Assembly: GCF_018881815.1 (NCBI RefSeq)
Contig: NZ_JACVPP010000001.1
Coordinates: forward strand, 1,047,097 to 1,111,096
Length of the DNA stretch: 64,000 nucleotides
Direction: 5' to 3'
DNA from: Polynucleobacter sp. MWH-HuK1
GTDB taxonomy: Bacteria > Pseudomonadota > Gammaproteobacteria > Burkholderiales > Burkholderiaceae
Under the pieces are notes generated by a model, which worked only from the letters and a program-made list of their open reading frames with translations, ran no database searches and had not been told where the DNA came from. A program made the position numbers and the translations under genes. Shown in pieces: positions 16,660-25,302 of the stretch; within the stretch, counting starts at the first letter, position 1, and each line of letters opens with the position of its first letter.

Positions 16660-17058
16660 ATGAATAAAGAATTAAGAGTATTTAGAGTTTTAGCGGTAGC
16701 TTTATGTGTGGGTTTAGGTGATTTGGCGCAGGCAGTCACTCCCCAGGATCTATTAAAGACCTATGAAGCGCAGTCTGGCAAAGCATCCTCAGCCAGAGGC
16801 GAGCAATTTTTTAATGCTAAGCACGGTAAAGAGTGGAGTTGCGCTTCTTGCCATGAAAACCCACCCAATCACGATACTAAGCACATTGTTACCGGCAAAG
16901 TCATTAAGCCTTTGTCACCAAATGCCAATCCAGTACGCTTTACTGACGAAGCGAAAGCGGAGAAGTGGTTTAAAAGGAACTGTAACGATGTCCTAGGGCG
17001 CGATTGCACTGCGCAAGAAAAGGCAGATGTTCTTGCATGGCTAATAAGTATCAAGTGA
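16660..17058 (+). CDS. DUF1924 monoheme cytochrome c, sphaeroides heme protein (SHP) type
   Basis: The 132-residue protein has a signal peptide (cleaved after DLAQA near residue 25) and one heme motif WSCASCHENPP near 66. The C-terminal helix carries FKRNCNDVLGRDCTAQEKADV, with extra Cys residues typical of SHP/DUF1924 proteins, whose heme can bind O2 or NO. It is the first gene of the SHP-diheme cytochrome-cytochrome b set: a periplasmic acceptor fed by the diheme protein from the membrane cytochrome b. The physiological role of this set is still unsettled. Confidence 0.85.
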   Translation: MNKELRVFRVLAVALCVGLGDLAQAVTPQDLLKTYEAQSGKASSARGEQFFNAKHGKEWSCASCHENPPNHDTKHIVTGKVIKPLSPNANPVRFTDEAKAEKWFKRNCNDVLGRDCTAQEKADVLAWLISIK

Positions 17059-17077
17059 TGGATTAAATGAGACCGGC

Positions 17078-17536
17078 ATGAAAAAACTTTTTACATTGAT
17101 CTTCGCTTTTTTTGTAATGACTCCCACAATGGCGGCGAAGATGCCTATGCCAGCAGATGCGCCTAAATCCTATGAATCTGAATGTGCTAGTTGTCACATG
17201 GCTTATCCACCAGGATTGCTCAATGAGAAGAGTTGGCAAAATGTGATGAACGGGCTAAATAAACACTTTGGCACCGACGCCAGTCTTGATGCAAAAGATC
17301 AAAAAGAAATTTCTGCCTGGCTGCAAAAGAATGCCGCTACCAAGAAAAAATATGATGTATTGGCACCAGATAATCGTATTACCAAAACACCTTGGTTTAT
17401 TCGTGAGCATGATGAGATCAAAGTAGATGTTTGGAAAAGAGCGGGCGTTAAAAGCCCTGCTAACTGCGGAGCCTGCCACACCACTGCAGCCGAAGGTGTC
17501 TTTAGTGAAAAAAGTATTTCGATACCTGCCAAATGA
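17078..17536 (+). CDS. Diheme cytochrome c (DHC type)
   Basis: The 152-residue protein has a Sec signal peptide (MKKLFTLIFAFFVMTPTMAA) and two heme-binding motifs, ECASCHMAYPPGLL near 36 and NCGACHTTAAEG near 130. This matches the DHC protein that passes electrons between the membrane cytochrome b and SHP. It starts 20 bp after the SHP gene and its stop overlaps the cytochrome b start by 4 bp. Confidence 0.87.
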   Translation: MKKLFTLIFAFFVMTPTMAAKMPMPADAPKSYESECASCHMAYPPGLLNEKSWQNVMNGLNKHFGTDASLDAKDQKEISAWLQKNAATKKKYDVLAPDNRITKTPWFIREHDEIKVDVWKRAGVKSPANCGACHTTAAEGVFSEKSISIPAK

Positions 17537-18171
17537 GCGATAAACAATCCATTCTGGTGTGGGATGTTCCCACACGTGTTTTCCATTGGCTATTAGTGAT
17601 TTGTTTTGCTGGTGCATGGCTTACTTCTGAGAGTGAGCGGCTGCAGATGATTCACTATGCATTTGGCTATTCAGCTTGTTTATTAGTACTCTTTAGGTTG
17701 ATCTGGGGAGTTGTAGGTACAAGATACGCACGCTTTACCCAATTCATCAAGGGTCCAGCAGAAATGATGAAGCATGCAAAGGGCTTATTAAGTAGCCATT
17801 CACACAGCGCTGTTGGACATAACCCAGTAGGCGGCATCGTGATGGTTGGCCTTATGCTATTGATTTTATTGATTGGGCTAACAGGCTACTTTAGCGTGAA
17901 GGAGTTTTTGGGTGATTTAATGGGCGAGGCACATGAAGCAATTGCCAGCCTAGCGCTAGCAGTGGTGGTTATTCACGTTGCAGCAGCAATCATCATGAGT
18001 GTTCTTCAAAAAGAGAATCTCATTAGAGCAATGGTGACAGGTAAAAAGCGCGGTTTGCCTGAGCAAGCCATTCGGTTTCCACAGTATTTAATTGGGCTCT
18101 TGCTTATCCTAGGATCAATCTACTGTTTTTACATGATTCTTACTGGAGCGGTTCCTAGTTTGACCCAGTAG
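17533..18171 (+). CDS. Cytochrome b561-type membrane subunit
   Basis: A four-helix membrane cytochrome b of 212 residues: VFHWLLVICFAGAWLTSE, then helices near 40-60, 95-117 and 130-155, plus a final C-terminal helix near 180-203. Heme-ligand histidines occur in helix 1 (His16), in MIHYAFGYS and in GEAHEAIASLALAVVVIHVA. It would transfer electrons from quinol to the diheme cytochrome. It overlaps the DHC gene by 4 bp, so the three genes are one operon. Confidence 0.88.
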   Translation: MSDKQSILVWDVPTRVFHWLLVICFAGAWLTSESERLQMIHYAFGYSACLLVLFRLIWGVVGTRYARFTQFIKGPAEMMKHAKGLLSSHSHSAVGHNPVGGIVMVGLMLLILLIGLTGYFSVKEFLGDLMGEAHEAIASLALAVVVIHVAAAIIMSVLQKENLIRAMVTGKKRGLPEQAIRFPQYLIGLLLILGSIYCFYMILTGAVPSLTQ

Positions 18172-18278
18172 TCAGCAATAGATTTTTGTGGGCAAAAAGC
18201 CCTCAAATAGCTTGATCTGTCAGATATTGTGATGTCACCTCGAGCGACAAAACTACTAAAAGGGCATAGAATTAAAGA

Positions 18279-18632
18279 ATGAGAAAGATCTGTATCGCTC
18301 TTTGCCTAAGCCTCTTTGCCAGCTTGATTCATGCGGCAATGATGCCTCTTGGGCAACCCGTTTCTCAATCATCAGTTAGCCAGGGTCATCATCAGCTTTC
18401 TGTATTTGATGGCTCAGCGCACCATTGTGATGAAGTCGCCAGCAATACATCCGATAGCAATAGCAAGCGGCCTTGTCACGGCGATAGTTATCAGTGTTGC
18501 TTAGGTTTGGCTTTTATTTCACCCTTGGCTGTACTGGTTTCTGTGGATTTGAATGTAAATCCAGCTCCAAATTATTCCTCATTGGCGCTTCAGCCGATGA
18601 TTAACTATATCTATAAACCTCCAAAGTCCTAA
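18279..18632 (+). CDS. Exported His/Cys-containing protein, unknown
   Basis: The 117-residue protein has a signal peptide (MRKICIALCLSLFASLIHAA). The mature part holds clustered His and Cys (QGHHQLS, AHHCDEVA, KRPCHGDSYQCCLG), then a hydrophobic stretch (LAFISPLAVLVSVDL). It recalls DUF2946-like small proteins near copper-resistance genes, which often have this His/Cys plus hydrophobic tail pattern; periplasmic metal binding is a reasonable guess. It lies 69 bp ahead of a His/Met-rich membrane protein. Confidence 0.6.
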   Translation: MRKICIALCLSLFASLIHAAMMPLGQPVSQSSVSQGHHQLSVFDGSAHHCDEVASNTSDSNSKRPCHGDSYQCCLGLAFISPLAVLVSVDLNVNPAPNYSSLALQPMINYIYKPPKS

Positions 18633-18700
18633 GCTCTTTTTGTAGTACACATTAGCTTAAATTGTGATTTCAAGTCGCGGACTTATTTTGGAGAAATGCT

Positions 18701-19321
18701 ATGAACATGACTCACTACATGGAGTTATTGGCTGTTAACCAGCCTTGGAATTTAATTATCTTTATGGCCATCCCGGTGATCTTGGCTGAGACTTTAGCGA
18801 TTACGGAGTTGTACCTGCTCTTCACTCGTAAGTTTGATGGGGCTGTTTATTACCTAAATCGTTTTGCTGGGATTGCAGTAGGTATCTACTTTATTGGCAT
18901 TATTTACTACATAGTGGCCAATGCCATCATCCCGATTACTAAAGCGGGCGAGTGGCGAACCATCATTGATGTCATTGCGGTATTTACTTACGTCATTGCT
19001 GGCTTGCCATTGATTTGGATTGCCTTACAGGAGTTAGGACTGGTTAATAAAGCGCTTGACCAAATGGGTAGGCTCAAAGTTCATGCGATTTGCGTGGCTT
19101 TGTTTTTGGTGTTTGGACACATCGCCATGATTGCCGGTATGGCTGATCCAGGCATTCTTGGATACAAAGCTGCTGGCAACCATCAAATGGGTGAGTCAAA
19201 TAACTACGAGCATTGTGACCCTGCAATGCACCAGCAGATGATGGGTGATCATCAAAAAATGATGAATGGAAGTGCGCCATCTTCTGCCATGCCAATGAGA
19301 AAGCAAAGTCACCAGCATTAA
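18701..19321 (+). CDS. Multi-pass membrane protein with Met/His-rich tail (DUF6803-like)
   Basis: The 206-residue protein has four predicted helices (about 17-37, 50-73, 88-108 and 126-147), then a tail after 155 rich in Met, His and Gln (HCDPAMHQQMMGDHQKMMNG, end RKQSHQH). Such tails bind soft metals, mainly copper. I recall similar proteins as DUF6803, without defined function. TTTTGGAGAA precedes the ATG. With the exported His/Cys protein upstream it may form a small copper-handling pair. A terminator follows. Confidence 0.65.
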   Translation: MNMTHYMELLAVNQPWNLIIFMAIPVILAETLAITELYLLFTRKFDGAVYYLNRFAGIAVGIYFIGIIYYIVANAIIPITKAGEWRTIIDVIAVFTYVIAGLPLIWIALQELGLVNKALDQMGRLKVHAICVALFLVFGHIAMIAGMADPGILGYKAAGNHQMGESNNYEHCDPAMHQQMMGDHQKMMNGSAPSSAMPMRKQSHQH

Positions 19322-19378
19322 AAGTCTGCGCCTATTGTGCGAATAAATGGCTTGCACAAGTTGCTCAAATGACCCTCT

Positions 19379-19413
19379 AAAGCCCTCTTAATGAAAGTTT
19401 AGAGGGCTTTTTT
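19379..19413 (+). terminator. Rho-independent terminator
   Basis: AAGCCCTCT / AGAGGGCTT, a 9-bp stem with a 12-base loop, followed by T residues, after the Met/His-rich membrane protein gene. Confidence 0.85.
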
Positions 19414-19491
19414 ATGGTTTGTGCATCGAGAAGCGATATCTTGACTAAGGTATAGTATTTTTTGATGCATTAATAAAAAATAGGAGAACAC

Positions 19492-19869
19492 ATGAACCGC
19501 GAACTATTTGAAAAAGGCCTAAAAACACGTAAAGAAGTTTTAGGGGCTGAATATGTTGAGACTTCATTAAGAAATGCAGATGACTTCAATATGCCTATGC
19601 AAGAGTTGGTTACGGAGTACTGCTGGAATGAAATCTGGAATCGACCTGGCTTAGAGAGAAAAACCCGTAGCTTTCTAAATCTAGCAATGATTGCCGCTTT
19701 GAATCGTCCGCATGAATTGAAATTGCATGTACGCGGCGCCATTAACAATGGCATCACTAAGGATGAAATTCGGGAAGTATTTATGCAGGTAGCCATTTAC
19801 TGCGGCGTCCCTGCGGCTATTGATAGCTTCCGTGTCGCAAAAGAGGTCTTCAAGGAGATGGGAATTTAA
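19492..19869 (+). CDS. Carboxymuconolactone decarboxylase (CMD) family protein
   Basis: The 125-residue protein spans a whole CMD domain: EYVETSLRNADDFNMPMQEL, TEYCWNEIWNRPGLERKTRS, HELKLHVRGAINNGITKDEI and EVFMQVAIYCGVPAAIDSFR. This is the PcaC architecture (about 125-130 aa) of 4-carboxymuconolactone decarboxylase in the protocatechuate branch. No other pca gene is nearby, so it may act on another lactone or be an AhpD-like relative; the AhpD CxxC is absent. TAGGAG precedes the ATG. Confidence 0.82.
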   Translation: MNRELFEKGLKTRKEVLGAEYVETSLRNADDFNMPMQELVTEYCWNEIWNRPGLERKTRSFLNLAMIAALNRPHELKLHVRGAINNGITKDEIREVFMQVAIYCGVPAAIDSFRVAKEVFKEMGI

Positions 19870-19966
19870 GGCTATTTCAATGTAGCAATATTTAGCTGGT
19901 ACTTAAAATATTGCTTTAGGTCTCCCAGCGTATAAAATATTGAAAATTCCATAAACGAGAAAACAT

Positions 19967-20371
19967 ATGAAAACTAAACTATTAAGCATTTTTGCAGCAC
20001 TCACATTAGTAGCTTGTGCAGCTCCTGTAACGCAAACGGAGATTCAGCAGGCTAAATTCCCACCAGCTCCAAAGCAGGCTGATATTGATAAGGAGGTAAA
20101 TACTTATCTTAAGTCAGCCCTGAACACTCCCGATATGCCAACAAAAGAATGCGCCCCTGCGCGCAAGGCTTGGGCAAGGGCGTTAGCTTTTGAGACCCCA
20201 AAATTTGGTTGGATGGTGGTTTGCGATATTAAGGCTAAGGAACGCTCAGGTGGTGATAGCGCTATGAAGACCTACATGTTCTTATTTACCACCAATGGAA
20301 ACTACGCTTATGATGCTGCCTCCTTTGGCAATATCAACAATAACGTTCAGTTTTTGGACTTAATCAAGTAA
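19967..20371 (+). CDS. Small lipoprotein, unknown
   Basis: The 134-residue protein has a lipoprotein signal (MKTKLLSIFAALTLVACAAP; lipobox LVAC, Cys17). The mature part is small, with a Cys in TKECAPARKAW and another in MVVCDIKAKERS that may form a disulfide. No family is recognised. CGAGAAAAC precedes the ATG, and a terminator follows. A single-gene unit. Confidence 0.65.
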   Translation: MKTKLLSIFAALTLVACAAPVTQTEIQQAKFPPAPKQADIDKEVNTYLKSALNTPDMPTKECAPARKAWARALAFETPKFGWMVVCDIKAKERSGGDSAMKTYMFLFTTNGNYAYDAASFGNINNNVQFLDLIK

Positions 20372-20398
20372 TTTCCTTGCGATGCTGAATGAATAAAG

Positions 20399-20418
20399 CC
20401 ACCTTCGGGTGGTTTTTT
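20399..20418 (+). terminator. Rho-independent terminator
   Basis: CCACC TTCG GGTGG followed by six T residues, after the lipoprotein gene. Confidence 0.85.
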
Positions 20419-20501
20419 AATTGATTGAGGGTTTAAAAGAAAAGGGGCCACACTAGGGCCCCATTGTAAAAACCGTTGCTCGAGTATGCTTCAAGCGAGC
20501 A

Positions 20502-20966
20502 TCAAGCAGCCTCTTTAACTTCCTCAATAACCAGCTTGGAATTGCCGCCAATAAGAATTTTGCGTGGTAGCTTCTCTTCGGGGATGACATTCTCTAGCTT
20601 AATGATGAGAAGGCCATTCTCGACATCTGCCGAACGCACAATTACTGTTTCTGCTAGGGTAAAGTCATGACTGAAGTCACGATTGGCAATTCCTTTATGG
20701 AGATATTCGCCGGCCTGATCGGCTTTTACCTTGCCAACAACAGTCAGCTTATTGCCTTCAGCAGTAATATCAATTTCCTCATTTTTAAATCCAGCTACTG
20801 CAATTTCAATAACGTAGTCGCGTTCATTTTTTTTGATGATGTTATACGGAGGATAGCTTTGTGCTTTGCTAACGGTTTCTCCAGTATTCATCTCTTCAAT
20901 TGCATCAATTAGTCGATCAAAGCCAACAGAGCTTAGTAAAACATTTCTACCAAATGGATAAGTCAT
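20502..20966 (-). CDS. Small heat-shock protein, Hsp20/IbpA family
   Basis: The protein has 154 residues from ATG 20966, with AAGGAG seven bases upstream; a longer frame starting at 20996 is rejected. It opens MTYPFGRNVLLSSVGFDRLID like IbpA. The alpha-crystallin domain spans about 40-125, ending in the conserved ENGLLIIKLENVIPEEKLPR, with the I-x-I/V motif near IPEE. It holds unfolded proteins for refolding by DnaK/ClpB. A sigma-32 promoter lies upstream (21033-21061). Confidence 0.92.
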   Translation of the reverse strand: MTYPFGRNVLLSSVGFDRLIDAIEEMNTGETVSKAQSYPPYNIIKKNERDYVIEIAVAGFKNEEIDITAEGNKLTVVGKVKADQAGEYLHKGIANRDFSHDFTLAETVIVRSADVENGLLIIKLENVIPEEKLPRKILIGGNSKLVIEEVKEAA

Positions 20967-21032
20967 CGTTTTCTCCTTAATTTCAAGCAAGTTCACAATT
21001 TCCTAGACCCCGAAGGCATCTAGTTAAGGAAT

Positions 21033-21061
21033 ATTTAAGGGTGGTTTTTTTGAATTTCAAG
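21033..21061 (-). promoter_or_regulatory. Sigma-32 promoter of hsp20
   Basis: On the minus strand: CTTGAAA (complement of 21055-21061), 13-bp spacer, then CCCTTAAAT (complement of 21033-21041), against the consensus CTTGAAA-N11-16-CCCATNT. Its -35 box abuts the divergent -35 box of the small gene. Confidence 0.75.
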
Positions 21062-21064
21062 GGG

Positions 21065-21093
21065 CTTGAAATTGAATTTTTTAGCCCATAAAT
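21065..21093 (+). promoter_or_regulatory. Sigma-32 promoter of the 47-codon gene
   Basis: CTTGAAA (21065-21071), 13-bp spacer, CCCATAAAT (21085-21093), a near-perfect heat-shock promoter. With the hsp20 box it forms the palindrome TTTCAAGGGGCTTGAAA at 21055-21071. Confidence 0.78.
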
Positions 21094-21101
21094 AAAAAAT
21101 T

Positions 21102-21149
21102 GATGGCATCAATTCCATATTGAAACTGGGGGCATTCCCCTTCGCCATC
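21102..21149 (+). promoter_or_regulatory. Structured 5' leader of the small heat-shock gene
   Basis: GATGGC (21102-21107) pairs with GCCATC (21144-21149), and an inner GGGG-CATT-CCCC hairpin lies at about 21129-21140. The leader lies between the sigma-32 promoter and the start at 21190. A temperature-responsive role is possible but not shown; the ribosome-binding site itself is not in the stem. Confidence 0.4.
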
Positions 21150-21189
21150 TTTAAAGAATGTATTAGCCAACTGACTGTATGGAGAAGAA

Positions 21190-21333
21190 ATGCTTGAAAC
21201 TAACCATTTAGAACTCCAGGAAAGCGACCGGGAGCTCATCACTAGGCCTGAGCTTAAGCGCTTGATCTTGGAATACCTACAAAAGAGAAGTCGAAAAGAG
21301 ATTTTGCTGGAGGAGCCGGGCTCCTTGGAATAG
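21190..21333 (+). CDS. 47-residue heat-shock microprotein, unknown family
   Basis: The frame runs ATG 21190 to TAG 21333 with GGAGAAG directly upstream. The product opens MLETNHLELQESDRELITRP and continues with a Leu/Lys/Arg/Glu amphipathic helix (ELKRLILEYLQKRSRKEILL) and an acidic end (EEPGSLE). It is strongly charged, soluble and helical. Its own sigma-32 promoter (21065-21093), ribosome-binding site and place between hsp20 and htpG argue for a real gene. A 95-codon frame on the opposite strand over 21081-21368 has no such support. Function unknown; a small chaperone or protease adaptor is a guess. Confidence 0.65.
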   Translation: MLETNHLELQESDRELITRPELKRLILEYLQKRSRKEILLEEPGSLE

Positions 21334-21355
21334 GCCATTAGAAGGGCTTTGGGGT

Positions 21356-21383
21356 CTTGAAATGACAAAAATTATCCCCAAAT
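21356..21383 (+). promoter_or_regulatory. Sigma-32 promoter of htpG
   Basis: CTTGAAA (21356-21362), 13-bp spacer, CCCCAAAT (21376-21383), a strong match to the heat-shock consensus, 33 bp ahead of the htpG start. Confidence 0.85.
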
Positions 21384-21416
21384 AAAGGAAATGATCTTAT
21401 TTATGGGAAACGATAA

Positions 21417-23318
21417 ATGACTGTTGCTACTAAAGAAACTTTGGGATTTCAGGCGGAAGTAAAGCAGCTTTTGCAGCTGATGATTCACTCCTTGTATTCC
21501 AATAAGGAAATCTTCCTAAGGGAGCTCATCTCCAATGCCTCAGATGCGGCTGATAAATTACGTTTTGAGGGTATTGCTCATCCTGATTGGTACGGTGATG
21601 ATCCTGAGCTCAAAATAAAGGTCGAATTTGATAAAGCCGCAAGAACGGTAACCATTTCGGATAACGGAATTGGCATGAGCCGAGAGGAGGTAATCAATAA
21701 TTTAGGCACTATTGCGCGCTCTGGTACCAAAGAGTTCTTCTCAAAGCTGTCTGGTGATCAGCAAAAAGATGCCGCATTAATTGGCCAATTTGGCGTAGGT
21801 TTTTATTCTGCCTTCATAGTGGCCGACCGAATTACTGTGGATACTCGCCGTGCGGGGTTACCTGCTTCCGATGGTGTTCGTTGGGAGTCTGACGGCTCTG
21901 GTGAGTTCACAATCGAATCGATCGACCGCCCCCAGCGCGGAACATCTATCACCCTGCATCTGCGCGAAGGGGAGGATGATTTCCTTAATAGTTATCAGCT
22001 CAAGTCGATTATTTGCAAGTACTCAGATCATATCTCTTTGCCGATTCAGATGCGAAAAGAAGAGTGGGATGCGGATAAAAAAGAACAAGTTATCAAAGAT
22101 GAGTTAGAGAGCATTAATCAATCATCTGCATTATGGGTACGTAATAAGTCTGAAATTACCGAAGAGCAGTACAACGAGTTTTATAAACATCTTTCTCATG
22201 ACTATGAGAATCCTCTATGCTATTCATTAAATCGCGTAGAAGGTAGAAGTGAGTTTACTCAGCTACTCTATGTTCCATCTCGTGCTCCATTTGATTTATG
22301 GGATCGCAATAAGCGCGGAGGCATCAAGCTCTATGTAAAGCGGATATTCATCATGGACGATGCTGAAAAGCTCATGCCTATGTATCTGCGTTTTGTCACT
22401 GGCGTGATTGATTCAGCCGACCTTCCTCTAAATGTTTCCCGTGAGATCTTGCAAGAGTCGCGCGATATTAAAGTCATTCGTGAGAGTTCTACTAAGCGCG
22501 TTCTTAGCATGCTAGAAGAATTGGCCAATAGCGATGATGAGACTAAGAAAGAAAAATATCGCACGTTCTGGACCCAGTTTGGTCAAGTGCTAAAAGAGGG
22601 TGTGGGCGAGGATCAGGCTAATCAAGAGCGCATTCTCAAGCTTCTGCGTTTTGCTAGCACTCATATTGATTCAGCAGACCAAGCGGTATCGTTAGCTGAC
22701 TATGTCTCTCGCATGAAGGAAGGGCAGGATAAGATTTACTACGTCACTGGTGAATCTTTCAATGCCGCAAAAAATAGTCCACATTTGGAGATCTTCCGCA
22801 AAAAAGGTGTTGAAGTGTTACTGCTTTCAGACCGTGTCGATGAGTGGATGCTCTCTTTCATCTCCGAATTTGATGGCAAGCAACTAGCATCGGTTGCTAA
22901 AGGCGGTTTGGATTTGGGTAGCCTGAGTGATGAAAAGGAAAAGAAAGAGCACGAGGAAACTGAGAGGCAATTCAAAGACCTGGTTGAACGCATGAAAAAA
23001 GTGTTGGAGGATAAAGCAAAGGATGTGCGTGTTACATTCCGTTTGACAGATTCTCCTGCATGCTTGATTGCCGATGAGAACGAGCTTTCAGGTAACTTAT
23101 TGCGCATGTTAAAAGCCGCTGGTCAAAATGCTCCAGACATGAAGCCAATTCTTGAGATTAATCCAGAACATCCTTTGCTATTAAAACTCAAGAGTGACGA
23201 TAAGCAATTTGATGACTGGACCAATCTCTTATTTGATCAGGCACTCTTAGCAGAGGGTGGGCAGCTTAGTGATCCGGCGAGTTTTGTGAGGCGGATGAAT
23301 CAGCTGCTATTAAATTGA
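21417..23318 (+). CDS. htpG: Molecular chaperone HtpG (bacterial Hsp90)
   Basis: At 633 residues this is the usual HtpG length. The N-terminal GHKL ATPase has [36 protein letters not shown] (ATP-Mg Asn), [11 protein letters not shown] and [15 protein letters not shown]. The middle domain carries the catalytic Arg region ([11 protein letters not shown]) and the C-terminal domain dimerises. It remodels proteins with DnaK under stress. A sigma-32 promoter lies directly upstream. The next gene is tRNA-Gly. Confidence 0.97.
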   Translation: MTVATKETLGFQAEVKQLLQLMIHSLYSNKEIFLRELISNASDAADKLRFEGIAHPDWYGDDPELKIKVEFDKAARTVTISDNGIGMSREEVINNLGTIARSGTKEFFSKLSGDQQKDAALIGQFGVGFYSAFIVADRITVDTRRAGLPASDGVRWESDGSGEFTIESIDRPQRGTSITLHLREGEDDFLNSYQLKSIICKYSDHISLPIQMRKEEWDADKKEQVIKDELESINQSSALWVRNKSEITEEQYNEFYKHLSHDYENPLCYSLNRVEGRSEFTQLLYVPSRAPFDLWDRNKRGGIKLYVKRIFIMDDAEKLMPMYLRFVTGVIDSADLPLNVSREILQESRDIKVIRESSTKRVLSMLEELANSDDETKKEKYRTFWTQFGQVLKEGVGEDQANQERILKLLRFASTHIDSADQAVSLADYVSRMKEGQDKIYYVTGESFNAAKNSPHLEIFRKKGVEVLLLSDRVDEWMLSFISEFDGKQLASVAKGGLDLGSLSDEKEKKEHEETERQFKDLVERMKKVLEDKAKDVRVTFRLTDSPACLIADENELSGNLLRMLKAAGQNAPDMKPILEINPEHPLLLKLKSDDKQFDDWTNLLFDQALLAEGGQLSDPASFVRRMNQLLLN

Positions 23319-23340
23319 TCTTCTAAAGATCGTCTCTAGT

Positions 23341-23415
23341 GCGGGTGTCGTATAACGGCTATTACCCTAGCTTCCCAAGCTAGAGACGAGGGTTCGACTC
23401 CCTTCACCCGCTCCA
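23341..23415 (+). tRNA. tRNA-Gly (anticodon CCC)
   Basis: Acceptor stem GCGGGTG / CACCCGC, anticodon stem CTAGC / GCTAG with loop TTCCCAA (anticodon CCC), T-arm GAGGG TTCGACT CCCTT, discriminator T and encoded CCA. It reads GGG glycine codons. It lies 22 bp after htpG. Confidence 0.95.
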
Positions 23416-23577
23416 GAATTTAGCCCCATGGATTGAGTAAGAAAATCCATTTTCAGAAGATCATTATTTAACTAGTAGGTCTTGCATTATTCGATATGGT
23501 GACCAGCCAGAATAGGCTTGTTTATCGGGTATAGTTTTGATAATTCGCAACCTTTTTCAATCTCTATCCAAAAGAAT

Positions 23578-25218
23578 ATGAAAACACTTCTCACGCTTTT
23601 GCTCGCTACATTCGCTTTAGGCGGTTTTGCTAATACAGAGAAACCAACAGCAAAAATTGAATCGGGCAATCTTCAAGGCACAACCGAATACAGCATGATT
23701 GCCTTTAAAGGCATTCCGTATGCCGCCCCACCAGTAGGCGATTTGCGCTGGAGACCGCCGCAACCAGCGGCATCTTGGACTGGCACCCGTGATGCTTCTA
23801 AATTTGGCGATTCTTGCCCCCAGCCATATTTGAAAAACTTAAGTGTTGATTTGGCATTGCCAGGCAATGAAGATTGTTTGAAGCTCAATGTGTTTACTCC
23901 ACAAAAGCCAGGCAAGGATCTGCCGGTAATGGTTTGGATTCATGGTGGCGGTTTATTGGTAGATGGTTCTAAAGATTCGCAATTTCAGCCAATTGGCTTG
24001 GTCAAGAACGATGTTATTGTGGTGACTTTTGATTACCGTCTTGGCGCACTTGGTTTTTTTGCTAATAAAGAGCTAGTTGCAGAAGCTAAAACAAAAGGTG
24101 AGCCCGTTGGTAACTACGGCACGATGGATCAAATTGCTGTTCTCAAATGGGTTAAACGCAATATTGCAGCTTTTGGAGGCAATCCAAATAATGTGACTAT
24201 TTTTGGAGAATCTGCTGGTGGTCGAAGCGTGAACTGGTTGATGACGTCAGAAGCAGCGAGAGGTTTGTTTCATAAAGCAATCTCCCAAAGCGCAGAGCAA
24301 AGTCCATTGCGTGGTACCACGGAGGTTCGTTATGGCAAGCCCCCGCTTACGGAAATTTCTGCAAACTATATGAAAACGCTAGGTGTATCTTCTTTGAGAG
24401 AGTTAAGAGCCTTGCCTGCTAACAAGTTGGTTTTGACTGCAGATCAATTTGAGAGTGGAGGATTTGGCGGCGCATCTATTGATGGCCAAATAATTCCAGG
24501 CGACCCCATCACTTTGTTTGCAGCTGGAAAGCAGGCAAAAGTTCCTTTCATCATTGGCACTAACTCTTGGGATTCCAGTCTTTTAGCGCCAGGTCAGCCA
24601 CCATTGGCAGATGTGCAAAAAATGTTCAATATCGCACCTAAAGATTTTGAGAGGCGTTATGGCAATCTCAAAGATAAGTGCATCTTGTCATCCGATATCT
24701 TGGGAGATATTGTCTTCAGGGCTAGTACAAAGTTTTTGGCTAACAGCATGAATGGTATTGCGCCTGGCTATGCATACTACTTTGACTACCTTACGCCAAA
24801 GATTCGCCCCGCTTATCCAGGCACTCCTCACACCTTTGATGTTACGTATGTCTTTGGTAGCTATCCGTTGATGCCTCAAGCGCCTAAAGCAATGGAGTCG
24901 TCTGCAAATCGTTGTGCGACCATTGAAAAGGCGAATGCAGAAATGAAGAAAAGTATTTGGGCAAAGTATTGGTTCCCAATTACCGATAAAAACGATCCTC
25001 AGGACAAAGCTATGTCTGAAAAAATGTCGGCTAGCTGGACTACATTCGCTAAGACTGGCAATCCTAATGTTGAAGGGCAAGCTAACTGGCCTATCTACAA
25101 CCTAAAAGATGATGTCATGAGACATTACTCTGAAAATAGTCAAACTATTACCGGTATGCTTAAAGAGCGAGTAGATTATCAGATGCCAAATTTGAAGAAA
25201 TTATTCGATTTAAAGTAA
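23578..25218 (+). CDS. Exported type-B carboxylesterase (copy 1)
   Basis: The protein has 546 residues from ATG 23578, which yields a signal peptide (MKTLLTLLLATFALGGFA); the longer 23518 frame does not. Type-B landmarks: GIPYAAPPVGDLRWRPPQPA, EDCLKLNVFTPQ, oxyanion loop WIHGGGLLVDG, nucleophile GESAGGRS near Ser-219, and the His region GTPHTFDVTYVFG, where the common HxxE reads HxxD. It would hydrolyse esters in the periplasm or outside. It is a close paralogue of the gene at 27283-28935, including long near-identical DNA around the nucleophile, and both share a promoter-like leader (GGGTATAGTTTTGATAATTC here). Confidence 0.9.
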   Translation: MKTLLTLLLATFALGGFANTEKPTAKIESGNLQGTTEYSMIAFKGIPYAAPPVGDLRWRPPQPAASWTGTRDASKFGDSCPQPYLKNLSVDLALPGNEDCLKLNVFTPQKPGKDLPVMVWIHGGGLLVDGSKDSQFQPIGLVKNDVIVVTFDYRLGALGFFANKELVAEAKTKGEPVGNYGTMDQIAVLKWVKRNIAAFGGNPNNVTIFGESAGGRSVNWLMTSEAARGLFHKAISQSAEQSPLRGTTEVRYGKPPLTEISANYMKTLGVSSLRELRALPANKLVLTADQFESGGFGGASIDGQIIPGDPITLFAAGKQAKVPFIIGTNSWDSSLLAPGQPPLADVQKMFNIAPKDFERRYGNLKDKCILSSDILGDIVFRASTKFLANSMNGIAPGYAYYFDYLTPKIRPAYPGTPHTFDVTYVFGSYPLMPQAPKAMESSANRCATIEKANAEMKKSIWAKYWFPITDKNDPQDKAMSEKMSASWTTFAKTGNPNVEGQANWPIYNLKDDVMRHYSENSQTITGMLKERVDYQMPNLKKLFDLK

Positions 25219-25251
25219 TTTCATCGCATTCAAATGATTTATTTGTATTAA

Positions 25252-25279
25252 ATACCATCCCAAGGGGTGGTATTTTTTT
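25252..25279 (+). terminator. Rho-independent terminator
   Basis: ATACCATCC / GGGTGGTAT imperfect 8-9-bp stem followed by seven to eight T residues after esterase copy 1. Confidence 0.85.
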
Positions 25280-25302
25280 GAGATAGCAAACCAATTAAAA
25301 AT

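Noticed and set aside
21081..21368. 95-codon frame on the minus strand between hsp20 and htpG
   Set aside because: It runs against two sigma-32 promoters and the ribosome-binding site of the plus-strand 47-codon gene, and its product is Ser-rich like an antisense artefact.
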